Assembly: GCA_021802775.1 (NCBI GenBank)
Contig: JAJZRJ010000003.1
Location: 42,392-106,391 of the forward strand
DNA length: 64,000 nt
Direction of reading: 5' to 3'
Source of the DNA: Deltaproteobacteria bacterium
GTDB taxonomy: Bacteria > Desulfobacterota > Desulfobulbia > Desulfobulbales > Desulfurivibrionaceae
Numbering within the stretch: the first letter of the stretch is position 1; every line of letters starts with the position of its first letter. The position numbers and the translations under genes were made by a program. Below the pieces are notes generated by a model that was given only the letters and a program-made list of their open reading frames with translations, ran no database searches and was not told where the DNA came from. This document shows, in pieces, positions 48,570 to 56,543 of the stretch.

Positions 48570-49011
48570 GGCGGTAGCGCGGCAGGCTCAGGGCGTTAAG
48601 ATAAACGTACGGGTCGGGATTGATCATTTCCTGGAAGAAAAAGTCGCTGGTGTCGTAGGCATGGAGGTAGTTTTCCAGCAGCTCTTCATGGGGCATGATC
48701 TCGCGGGCCGCGATTTCCGTATAGTCATTGCTGAAGACGATGTTGTCATGGTCTGCGGAATGATTGATGAAACGGGCATTGTCGGTCAGGTAAAAATACC
48801 GGCCGCCGCGCCGGTAGGAAGAGTTCAGCAGGTGGCGCAGCGAGCACTGGTCCACGCCCTGGCAGATGGCAAGGAAGACCTTCTTGCTGAAGGTCTTGTC
48901 GATGTGACGGTTGAACTTCCAGACAACGGTACCCGCCGGGATGGATTCCGCCGCAAACAGGCCAATCCCGTGTACGGGCGACGGAGCCAGATAGGTATTG
49001 ACGGTGAGCAT
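48562..49011 (-). CDS. SET-domain protein methyltransferase, copy 2
   Basis: A 149-residue paralogue of the neighbouring SET gene: VHGIGLFAAESIPAGTVVWKF, RFINHSADHDNIV and MPHEELLENYLHAY. The two align along their whole length but have diverged clearly, so the duplication is not recent. It is first in the operon, directly after a good promoter. The C-terminal Tyr of the SET active site (in ENYLHAY) is present. Its target is unknown; the co-encoded HU is a candidate. Confidence 0.87.
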   Translation of the reverse strand: MLTVNTYLAPSPVHGIGLFAAESIPAGTVVWKFNRHIDKTFSKKVFLAICQGVDQCSLRHLLNSSYRRGGRYFYLTDNARFINHSADHDNIVFSNDYTEIAAREIMPHEELLENYLHAYDTSDFFFQEMINPDPYVYLNALSLPRYRHA

Positions 49012-49136
49012 CCTGATGCCTCTCAGCTATGGCTGCCTCGGGGCGGGATGATATGGTTGGACAATTTTGTCATCCCGATCCGGGCGAAAGGCGCTCAGGC
49101 GGCCCCTCTCCCCGTTTTCAACTCCCCTACCCCACG

Positions 49137-49165
49137 CTAATACGTGAAGCCGCAGGGCTTGTCAA
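49137..49165 (-). promoter_or_regulatory. Promoter of the SET-SET-HU operon
   Basis: Leftward TTGACA (49160-49165), 17-base spacer, TATTAG (49137-49142). The leader to the first SET gene is about 120 bases. Confidence 0.65.
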
Positions 49166-49193
49166 TGGGAATTGAGGGTGGGGGCCACTTTTT

Positions 49194-51158
49194 TCAGGCG
49201 GCGAGGATGAGCAGGATGCAGAGGGTAAGGGCGGGATAGAGCAGATAAAGGCCGACAATGCCATGCTGGAGCCGGTGGCGGAGCCAGGAGGCGCCGGCGG
49301 CAAGGAGCGCGCAGAGCGGGGTGACGCCCAAATCGAGGATCAGGTCCGGGGTGCGGGTTTCAAGGTGTGCGGGGCTGGGAAAACAGCCCTTGGGTTTTAC
49401 CTCGTCGGTCCGGCTGCGGAGAAACCAGCCGAAGAGCCCGGTGATCAACTCGGCAAAGGAGGAGGCGGTGTACTGGGCCCGGGGCAGGGGGCGGGCATAG
49501 GCGCAGCCCCAGGTCGGCACCCTCGGAGTCTCCCGGCGTTGGCGGCGGTTGCCGGCGAAGAGGCCCAGAAGAATGATGAACAGCAGGGCGGCAAGGCTGA
49601 TGGAACCGGCCGGGGCCAGGGCAGCCAGGGCCGCAGCGGGCGCGGGCGCGGCCGGCAGCCAGGCAAGGGTCGCACTGTGCAGCAGGGGGAAGAAGGCCTT
49701 GGGCAGCAGGCCGATGGCCAGGCAGGCGGCCAGCAGAGTCCCCATGCCGATGAGCATGCTCCGCGGGGCCTCGTGCGTTGCCATGGCCTCGCTGCGTGGC
49801 GTACCGAGAAAGGCCAGGCCAAAGACCTTGGCGAAGCAGAGGAGCGCCAGGCCGCCGGTCAGGGCCAGGGCCGGCGCGGCTAGCAAGGCGGGCAGCAGGT
49901 TGGCGGCCAGCGGCTGGCTTCCCTGGAATAGTCCGAGGTAGATGAGCCATTCGCTGACAAAGCCGTTCAAGGGCGGCAGGCCGCAGATGGCGATGGCGCC
50001 GCCGAGAAAGAAGAGGCCGGTCAGCGGCATGGTCCGGAGGAGGCCGCCATAGCGGTTCAGTTCCCGGGTGCCGGTGGCGTGGATCACCGAGCCGGCGCTC
50101 AAGAAGAGCAGTGCCTTGAAGAGGCCGTGGTTGATGACATGGAGAAGGGCGCCGGCCAGGCCGAGAGTGACCATCGCCTCTATGCCGTAGCTCCGGCCCA
50201 ACAGGGCAAGGCCGAGCCCGAGCAGGATGATGCCGATATTCTCGACGCTGTGGTAGGCGAGCAGCCGCTTGATGTCGTGCTGGGCAATGGCGAAGACCAC
50301 GCCCAAGATGCTCGAAAGCACTCCCAGCGCCAGGATCGTCCAGCCCCACCAAGCAGGGATGGCGGCAAAGAGGCTGGTGGTCCGGATGAGCCCATAGATG
50401 CCCATCTTGATCATCACCCCGGAGAGCAGGGCGGAGACATGGCTGGGCGCGGCGGCATGGGCCTTGGGCAGCCAGATGTGGAGCGGCATGACCCCGGCCT
50501 TGAAGCCGAAGCCGAAGAGGGCGAGCAGAAAGATGGCGCTGGCAAGCGGGGCGGCGCCATCGAGGGAGCCGGCCGCGGGCAGGGCAATGAATACGGCCTG
50601 ATCGCCCAGCAGGGCAAAGAGGGCGAAGAGGGCCAGGGTCGCGGTATGGGTGGCGGCGATATAGAGGAACCCGGCCTGGTAGACCTCATCCTGTTCGCGT
50701 TCGGTGGCCACGAGGAAGTAGCCCGAGAGCGCCATGATCTCCCAGGCAAAGAGAAAGACGAGGCCGTTGCCGGCGGTGAGCACAATGGCGATGGCCGCGC
50801 CGAGCAGGGGGTAGAAAAAGCGGAGCCAGGCGCTGCTGGCCGGCTTGGCCTGCATCGGCCAGTAGCCGCTGCCGTAAAGGAGGCCGACGCCGCAGATCAG
50901 GAAGGCCGGGAGCAGGAAGATGGCGGCCAGGCCATCGAGCCGGAGGACAAAGAGGCCGCCGACCCCGGACCACGGCAGGGTCAGCACCGCGCTCCCGGGT
51001 TGGTTGAGGGCCAGGAGTGTTGCGCCCATGCCGAGCAGGGTGCCGCCCAGGCCGCAGGCCAGGGAACAGCGGTCCCAGAAGGCGGAGCCCTTCCGGGTGA
51101 GCGGGGCCAACAAAGCAGAAACAAGGATGAGGCAGATAGCCGTAACAAAGAGGGTCAT
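49194..51158 (-). CDS. Antiporter-like subunit of an Ehr/hydrogenase-4-type complex (HyfB/NuoL-like), second copy
   Basis: A 654-residue membrane protein with many hydrophobic segments and the core pattern of proton-translocating NuoL/HyfB subunits: FFYPLLGAAIAIVLTAGNGL, FLFAWEIMALSGYFLVATE, MPLHIWLPKAHAAAPSHVSAL (with conserved Lys, His) and HDIKRLLAYHSVENIG. It should move protons or sodium ions across the inner membrane. It is the last gene of the operon and a paralogue of the first subunit gene (56544-58556). The 3' end reaches almost to 49194, close to the divergent SET promoter. Confidence 0.87.
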   Translation of the reverse strand: MTLFVTAICLILVSALLAPLTRKGSAFWDRCSLACGLGGTLLGMGATLLALNQPGSAVLTLPWSGVGGLFVLRLDGLAAIFLLPAFLICGVGLLYGSGYWPMQAKPASSAWLRFFYPLLGAAIAIVLTAGNGLVFLFAWEIMALSGYFLVATEREQDEVYQAGFLYIAATHTATLALFALFALLGDQAVFIALPAAGSLDGAAPLASAIFLLALFGFGFKAGVMPLHIWLPKAHAAAPSHVSALLSGVMIKMGIYGLIRTTSLFAAIPAWWGWTILALGVLSSILGVVFAIAQHDIKRLLAYHSVENIGIILLGLGLALLGRSYGIEAMVTLGLAGALLHVINHGLFKALLFLSAGSVIHATGTRELNRYGGLLRTMPLTGLFFLGGAIAICGLPPLNGFVSEWLIYLGLFQGSQPLAANLLPALLAAPALALTGGLALLCFAKVFGLAFLGTPRSEAMATHEAPRSMLIGMGTLLAACLAIGLLPKAFFPLLHSATLAWLPAAPAPAAALAALAPAGSISLAALLFIILLGLFAGNRRQRRETPRVPTWGCAYARPLPRAQYTASSFAELITGLFGWFLRSRTDEVKPKGCFPSPAHLETRTPDLILDLGVTPLCALLAAGASWLRHRLQHGIVGLYLLYPALTLCILLILAA

Positions 51159-51215
51159 GCGGTCTCCTTCTTTCTTTTCCCGTGCCGATTCACCTGGGGC
51201 GGATCGGCCGGTCCG

Positions 51216-51983
51216 TCAGCGCGCCACCTCTCGTCTGCCGAGCAGCCGCAGCAGGCCGTCCAGGATGGTGTACGGGTGGGGCGGACAGCCGGGGATAAAG
51301 AGATCCACCGGCAGGATATTGCCCACCCCGTTATGAACCTCCGGCGCATCGATAAAGGGGCCGCCGCCTATGGCGCAGGCGCCGGTGGCGATCACTACCT
51401 TCGGCTCCGGCACTGCCGCGTAGGTGGCGAGCAGGGCCTCCCGCATGTTCTCGGGGACCGGGCCGGTGACCAGGATGCCGTCGGCGTGGCGCGGCGAGGC
51501 CACGAACTGGATGCCGAAGCGGCCCAGGTCGAAGACCAGGGTACCGAGCACGTTGACATCGGCCTCGCAGGCGTTGCAGCCGCCGGCCGAGACCTGGCGG
51601 AGCTTGAACGAGCGGCCGAACAATTTTTTGAGCGGCTGGTCGAGCGGGGCGGCAAGTTCGGGCCCGCGGTCGGCGGTGATGGTCAGCTCCTGACGGCGGC
51701 GGACCGCCAAGCGGTAGTCGGTGGAAAATTCCAGGCCGCCGTGCGGGCAGGCCGGGCAATCGGCGCAGAAGAGGCAGCGGCCCAGATCGAGAGCAATTTT
51801 GCCATTCTCCCGGCGGATGGCGCCGAAGGGGCAGCGTTCGGCGCAGTCGCGGCAGCCGGGGGCGCATTGGTCCGGGTGCAGCCGCGGCAGGCCCCGGAAG
51901 CGGTCGGGAAGTTGCGGCTCCTGCCGGGGAAAGGGTCCGGTGCGGTAGCCCTGCTGAAAACGTTCGTAGAGAATGCGTAGCAT
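51216..51983 (-). CDS. Fused ferredoxin and NuoB/HyfI-like small subunit
   Basis: A 255-residue iron-sulfur protein. Residues about 35-90 are a two-cluster ferredoxin (CAPGCRDCAERCP and CLFCADCPACP). The second half is the small subunit of the complex I / NiFe hydrogenase family with its cluster cysteines in GGCNACEADV, ATGACAIGGGPF and GCPPHPYTI. In hydrogenase-4 these two parts are separate genes (HyfH and HyfI), so this is a fusion. The second ferredoxin motif has unusual spacing. It should pass electrons toward the large subunit. Confidence 0.85.
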   Translation of the reverse strand: MLRILYERFQQGYRTGPFPRQEPQLPDRFRGLPRLHPDQCAPGCRDCAERCPFGAIRRENGKIALDLGRCLFCADCPACPHGGLEFSTDYRLAVRRRQELTITADRGPELAAPLDQPLKKLFGRSFKLRQVSAGGCNACEADVNVLGTLVFDLGRFGIQFVASPRHADGILVTGPVPENMREALLATYAAVPEPKVVIATGACAIGGGPFIDAPEVHNGVGNILPVDLFIPGCPPHPYTILDGLLRLLGRREVAR

Positions 51984-52007
51984 ATCTTCCTCGTAGTAGC
52001 CCCGCTC

Positions 52008-53528
52008 TTACAGGTCAAACCCGCAATAAGAGAGGTTGAAACTCTTGTTGCACAAGGGAAAGTCCGAAATCTGCTCGTCGCGGAGCGCCATGGCCAGGCC
52101 GCTCCAGTTGAAGAAGGAGGGATCGACCACCTTGTAGCGCCGGAAGCGGCCCTGCCCGTCGGTCAGCGCGATGTGGGCCAGCCGGCCGCGCCAGCCTTCG
52201 ACCAGGCCGAGGGCCAAGGTGTCGGCCGGCAAGGAATTGAGCGGCGCGGTGATCGGCCCTTCGGGCAGGTTTTCGAGGGCCTGGCGGACAAAGGTAAGGG
52301 CGTGCTCGATTTCCCGCTGGCGGACCCTGGCCCGGGAGAAGACGTCGCCGTTTGCCTCGATGATGGCCGGCACGTTTTCCGCGTTGTATGGGTTCACGGG
52401 ATAGTGCCGCCTGGTGTCGCAGTCGAGCCCGCAGGCCCGGGCCGCCACGCCGACCAGCCCCAAGCCCAAGGCATCGTCGGTCATCACCTTGCCGACCCCT
52501 TCGAGTCGGCCGAGCACCGAGGGCGCCTCGAAAAAGAGGCTGAGGGCTCCCCGGGTGTTGGGCACGACGTCCGCCAGGGTGTGCAGCAACCGTTGCTGGC
52601 GGGCGGGCTCGGCATCGAAGAGCACGCCGCCCGGCCGTACCATGCCGCGGCCGAACCGGCTGCCGCAGAGGGCCGCGGTCATGTTGAGATAGTCGCCGCG
52701 CAACCGGCCGCAGTAAGAGGCCGTGGGCAGAAAGCCGACATCGCCGGCCAGGGCCCCGATGTCGCCGACATGGTTGGCCAGCCGTTCGAGTTCCAGGGCA
52801 ATGGCGCGCAGGGCCTGAGCGCGAGGCGGCGCCGTGGTGCCGCTCAGGGCCTCCAGCACCAGGCTGTAGGCGGTCATGTGGCCGATGGTGGTGTCGCCGG
52901 CCATGGTTTCGATATGGCTCGGGGTCTGCGGCCAGGGTCCGCCCAAAAGCAGGCGTTCGATGCCGCGGTGCTGATAGCCCAGCGAGATTTCGAGGTGGAG
53001 CACCTTTTCGCCGAAGCACTGGAAGCGGAAATGGCCCGGTTCGATGATGCCGGCATGGACCGGACCCACGCCGACCTCGTGGACTTCCTCGCCCTCGACC
53101 CGGAAGAAATCCATCACCCCGGGCTGGGGGTGGCGGGCGGGGTCACGGCCCCAGGCATCCTTGCCGCCCTGCCATACCTGATGGAAGCGCACCGGCTTCA
53201 TCCATGGGTGGTCGTTGAACGCGATGCCGTACTGTTCCGCGATCTCCCGTTCAAAGAGATGGAATTGCGATACGCGCGGAGTGAGAGCGTTGAAGCCGGC
53301 CTCGAGCCGGCTGCGGAGAACGGTGAAGGTGCCGGGCTCCGCAGCAGTGAGCACGGCGAAGAGCTCCGGCGCACCATCCGGCTCAGCCTGGTCGGCGAAA
53401 TAAGCGATGGGGGTGGCGCTGTGGCGCATGAGATCGATGACGCCGCTGGCAAACTCCGGAAACGGCAGCACCGGGATGGCAGCCAGCGGCAACCGGCCGC
53501 CGTTGACGAGATCAATCGTGGTCTTCAC
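52008..53528 (-). CDS. Large subunit of an Ehr-type complex (HyfG/NuoCD-like, without Ni-Fe ligands)
   Basis: A 506-residue protein: residues 1 to about 140 are NuoC-like, the rest NuoD/hydrogenase large subunit-like (PVHAGIIEPGHFRF, LGYQHRGIERLLLG). In true NiFe hydrogenases two CxxC motifs bind the metal centre. Here the first region reads ETMAGDTTIGHMTAY and the C-terminus reads LCNKSFNLSYCGFDL, with no CxxC pair anywhere. It therefore cannot be a hydrogenase. This is the property that defines energy-converting-hydrogenase-related (Ehr) complexes, whose true electron donor and acceptor are unknown. Confidence 0.88.
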   Translation of the reverse strand: MKTTIDLVNGGRLPLAAIPVLPFPEFASGVIDLMRHSATPIAYFADQAEPDGAPELFAVLTAAEPGTFTVLRSRLEAGFNALTPRVSQFHLFEREIAEQYGIAFNDHPWMKPVRFHQVWQGGKDAWGRDPARHPQPGVMDFFRVEGEEVHEVGVGPVHAGIIEPGHFRFQCFGEKVLHLEISLGYQHRGIERLLLGGPWPQTPSHIETMAGDTTIGHMTAYSLVLEALSGTTAPPRAQALRAIALELERLANHVGDIGALAGDVGFLPTASYCGRLRGDYLNMTAALCGSRFGRGMVRPGGVLFDAEPARQQRLLHTLADVVPNTRGALSLFFEAPSVLGRLEGVGKVMTDDALGLGLVGVAARACGLDCDTRRHYPVNPYNAENVPAIIEANGDVFSRARVRQREIEHALTFVRQALENLPEGPITAPLNSLPADTLALGLVEGWRGRLAHIALTDGQGRFRRYKVVDPSFFNWSGLAMALRDEQISDFPLCNKSFNLSYCGFDL

Positions 53529-54961
53529 GGGGCCACCTCAACGAGTTTGGCCGCTTCGGTGAACATGAGCCTGAGCGGTTCGGGCAGGTAGATGCCGAGG
53601 CAGAGGACCGCGGCCAGCAGGAGCAGCGGGCTGGCGACGGTGAGGGGCGTTTCCCGGTAGTCGGTGGCCTCCTCCGCCTCCTCCATGTGGGGGCCCATGG
53701 CCACCGGCAGCACGGTGCCGCCCATGCCGATGAAGATCACCACCAGGAGGCCGATGAACACCGCGCTCAAGGCGAGGTGGCCGCCGGCGAACATGCCGCG
53801 GAGGATGGTGAACTCGCTCATGAAGGGCGCAAAGGGCGGTGAACCGGTGATGGCGAGAAAGCCGGCCAGGAAGAGGCTTGCCGAATAGGGAAGCACCGTG
53901 AGCGCCCCCTGGGTTTCGCACATCCGCTTGCTGCCGTAATAGCGGTGGATGTTGCCGGCGGTCATGAAGAGCACCCCTTTGGTCAGGGCGTTGTTGAGTA
54001 CATGGAACATGGCGCCGTAGGTGGCGACCCCGCCCACCGCCACGCCGATGACCAGGATGCCCATGTGTTCGACGCTGGAGTAAGCGAGCATCCGTTTGAT
54101 GTCCCGCTGGCGGATCACGAAAATGGCGGCGAAAACGAGCGACAGGACGCCGAGGGCGAGCAGCATCTGCCGGACCAGCGCCTGTTCGCCGGCCGCGATC
54201 ATGATCTGTACGGAGCGCAGGATGGCGAGAAAGGCCACACTGGTGAGCCCGCCGGCCAAAAGCCCGCCCACCAGGCCCGGCGCCTCGCCGTAGGCATCCG
54301 GTTTCCAGGTGTGCAGCGGCGCCAGGCCCATCTTGGTGCCGAAGCCCACCAGCAGAAAGACGAAGCCGGCGCGCAGCCAGGGCTTGGAGTAAAGCGGGGC
54401 GCTGGCCAGCATCCGGTCGAGCAGCAGTTCCTGCTCGCCGCCGCCGTGCAGGCCGGCGTAGCCAACGAAGAGGATACCGAGCATGGCCAGGGCAATGCCA
54501 ACCGAGCAGAGCAGCAGGTATTTCCAGGTAGCCTCGATGGAAAAACGGTTGCGGTTGTAGTAGATCATCGGCGCGCTCAACAGGGTGGTGGCCTCCACCG
54601 CCACCCACAACAGGCCGAGGTGTTGGGCCGCGGCAGCGATGGTCATGGCGCCCGGGAAGGTGAGCAGGGCGGTGATGAAGATGCGGTTTTCCCAGTCGGC
54701 ATGGCAGCGGAAATAACCCAGAGCGTAGAAGGAACAGGCGGCGTAGAGCAGGCTGACCACAAAGAGGATGAAACGGCCAAGGGCGTCGAGGCCGATGAGG
54801 CTGCCGGCGCTCGCGGTCGGCGTTGCCGTAAGCTGCAGCACCAGGGAGAAATGGATGAGGGCGGTAACCGGGATCAGCCAGGGCCGCAGCCGGTCGGACG
54901 GCAGCAGGACGGCGATCAGGGCCGCGGCAAAGGGCAGGAAAATGGCGGCATAAAGCAGCAT
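53525..54961 (-). CDS. Antiporter-like subunit (HyfF/NuoN-like)
   Basis: A 478-residue membrane protein with many hydrophobic segments. Patterns of the NuoL/M/N group: WVAVEATTLLSAPMIYYNRN, GTKMGLAPLHTWKPDAYGEAP and RDIKRMLAYSSVEHMGILV, with the conserved Glu, Lys and His. It corresponds to HyfF of hydrogenase-4. Start and stop overlap neighbours by a few bases (53525-53528 with the large subunit). It is the third antiporter-like subunit in this operon. Confidence 0.87.
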   Translation of the reverse strand: MLLYAAIFLPFAAALIAVLLPSDRLRPWLIPVTALIHFSLVLQLTATPTASAGSLIGLDALGRFILFVVSLLYAACSFYALGYFRCHADWENRIFITALLTFPGAMTIAAAAQHLGLLWVAVEATTLLSAPMIYYNRNRFSIEATWKYLLLCSVGIALAMLGILFVGYAGLHGGGEQELLLDRMLASAPLYSKPWLRAGFVFLLVGFGTKMGLAPLHTWKPDAYGEAPGLVGGLLAGGLTSVAFLAILRSVQIMIAAGEQALVRQMLLALGVLSLVFAAIFVIRQRDIKRMLAYSSVEHMGILVIGVAVGGVATYGAMFHVLNNALTKGVLFMTAGNIHRYYGSKRMCETQGALTVLPYSASLFLAGFLAITGSPPFAPFMSEFTILRGMFAGGHLALSAVFIGLLVVIFIGMGGTVLPVAMGPHMEEAEEATDYRETPLTVASPLLLLAAVLCLGIYLPEPLRLMFTEAAKLVEVAP

Positions 54962-54962
54962 G

Positions 54963-55601
54963 TTATTCCCTCAGCAGACTCAGTTGTTCCGTGTTGAGCG
55001 TCGAAAATTCCCGGTTGATGTGGTTCATCACGATGCCCATTACGAAGATGGCGACCAGCATGTCGAGCAGCACGCCCATCTCCACCATGAAGGGCATGGC
55101 CTCGGCCAGCAGGGTGCCGAAGATGAAGATGCCGTTTTCGAACATCAGGTAGCCAAGCACCTGGGTGATCGCCTTGCGGCGGGTGATGAGCATCAGGAAG
55201 CCGGCCGCCAGGGTGGCAAGCGCCGCCGGGATGAACAGCGAGTGGAGATGCGCCGGCAGCAGGGGCAGGCGGTCGCCGAAGATAAAGGCGCCGGCGGTGG
55301 TCAAGGCGCCGAGCAGCAGGGTGGGGATATAGCCGATGCGCGGCTCGACCTCCCGCCGGATCCGTACCTGGCGGATGGCCCGGAAGAGCAGCCAGGGCAT
55401 GAGCAGGCCCTTGAGGATGAAGGCGCCGCCGGCCAGCAGATAGGTGTGGAAGGTGCTGGTGTGGAGAAAGAGCGGCAAGAGCGACAGCAGTGCCCCCTGC
55501 AGGGCGACGCTGCGGATGCAGGTGGCCAGCCGGCTGGTGCCGAGGATAAAGAAGTTGAACAGAATCACGAAGAGCAGGATGAGATTCGGCGGCGTGTTCA
55601 T
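54963..55601 (-). CDS. HyfE-like membrane subunit
   Basis: A 212-residue protein with about six membrane segments. The C-terminal part (GYLMFENGIFIFGTLLAEAMPFMVEMGVLLDMLVAIFVMGI in spirit) matches the NuoK-like half of HyfE, with the conserved Glu residues in the membrane. HyfE-type subunits connect the antiporter modules. One base from the HyfF-like start. Assigned by pattern and by its place in the operon. Confidence 0.82.
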   Translation of the reverse strand: MNTPPNLILLFVILFNFFILGTSRLATCIRSVALQGALLSLLPLFLHTSTFHTYLLAGGAFILKGLLMPWLLFRAIRQVRIRREVEPRIGYIPTLLLGALTTAGAFIFGDRLPLLPAHLHSLFIPAALATLAAGFLMLITRRKAITQVLGYLMFENGIFIFGTLLAEAMPFMVEMGVLLDMLVAIFVMGIVMNHINREFSTLNTEQLSLLRE

Positions 55602-55606
55602 GGCAA

Positions 55607-56539
55607 TTACCTCAACAGCAGCACAAGGGCGAAGAAGGAGAGGAGCGAGGTGCCGATCAGAAGCTGCGGCACCTTGATGAGCCGCAACCGGGCCATGCCC
55701 GATTCCACCAGGCCGATGCCAGCGGCCAGCGCCAGCAGGGCCGCCACGTAGAGGCCGGCATCAAGAAGCAGATGGCCGGTGGCCGGCGGCATGACGAAGT
55801 TGACCACCAGGGTGCCCATGACCATGAGCTTCATGGCGGCGCCATAGAGGATCAGGCCGAAATCCGGGCCGCTGTGGTCCAGCACCATCACCTCGTGGAT
55901 CATGGTGAGTTCCAGATGGGTATTGGGGTCGTCGAAGGGGATGCGGCAGTTTTCCGCCAGCATGATGATGAAGAGGCAGATGGCGGTGAGTACCAGTGAT
56001 ACGCCGTAGACCGTTTGCAGATTGTTGGCGAGCAGGGTGCCGAACATGGTGTCCAGGGTAAAACTTCCCGAGATGCGGGCCAGCACGATGAAGGCCACGA
56101 AGAGCGTGGGTTCGGCCAGGCAGGAGAAGGTCGCCTCGCGGGCGGCGCCCATGCCTTCGAAGCTCGAACCGGTGTCCAGCGCGGCCAGCACGGTAAAGAA
56201 GCGGGCGAGGCCGAAGAGGTAGACAAAGAGGACCAGGTCGCCGGAAAAGGAGAAGGGGGCGCCAATGGCGCCGAAGGGAATCAGCAGCGCGGCCATGAGC
56301 GGCACCGCGATGCCGACCACCGGCCCGGCCCGGAAGACCCAGGTGGTGGTGGAACTCAAGACCATGTCCTTGCGGAAGAGTTTCCCCAGGTCGCGGTAGG
56401 GTTGCCACAACGGCGCGCCCCGGCGGCCGGCGATGATCGCCTTGGTTCGGGTGATGACGCCAATGAGCAGCGGCGAAAGACCGGCCAGGAGCAGCAGGTG
56501 CAGGAGCAGGCGGATGAACATGGCGGTTTCCTGGGTCAT
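55607..56539 (-). CDS. NuoH/HyfC-like membrane subunit
   Basis: A 310-residue membrane protein of the complex I subunit 1 family. The loop sequences RRGAPLWQPYRDLGKLFRKD and the later CRIPFDDPNTHLELTMIHE are clear family motifs with the conserved acidic residues of the quinone-site loop. It docks the peripheral electron-transfer arm to the membrane part. Starts after the first antiporter subunit with four bases between. Confidence 0.92.
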   Translation of the reverse strand: MTQETAMFIRLLLHLLLLAGLSPLLIGVITRTKAIIAGRRGAPLWQPYRDLGKLFRKDMVLSSTTTWVFRAGPVVGIAVPLMAALLIPFGAIGAPFSFSGDLVLFVYLFGLARFFTVLAALDTGSSFEGMGAAREATFSCLAEPTLFVAFIVLARISGSFTLDTMFGTLLANNLQTVYGVSLVLTAICLFIIMLAENCRIPFDDPNTHLELTMIHEVMVLDHSGPDFGLILYGAAMKLMVMGTLVVNFVMPPATGHLLLDAGLYVAALLALAAGIGLVESGMARLRLIKVPQLLIGTSLLSFFALVLLLR

Positions 56540-56543
56540 GATT

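Noticed and set aside
52008..53528. Functional NiFe hydrogenase large subunit
   Set aside because: Neither of the two required CxxC motifs is present; the cysteines seen are isolated.
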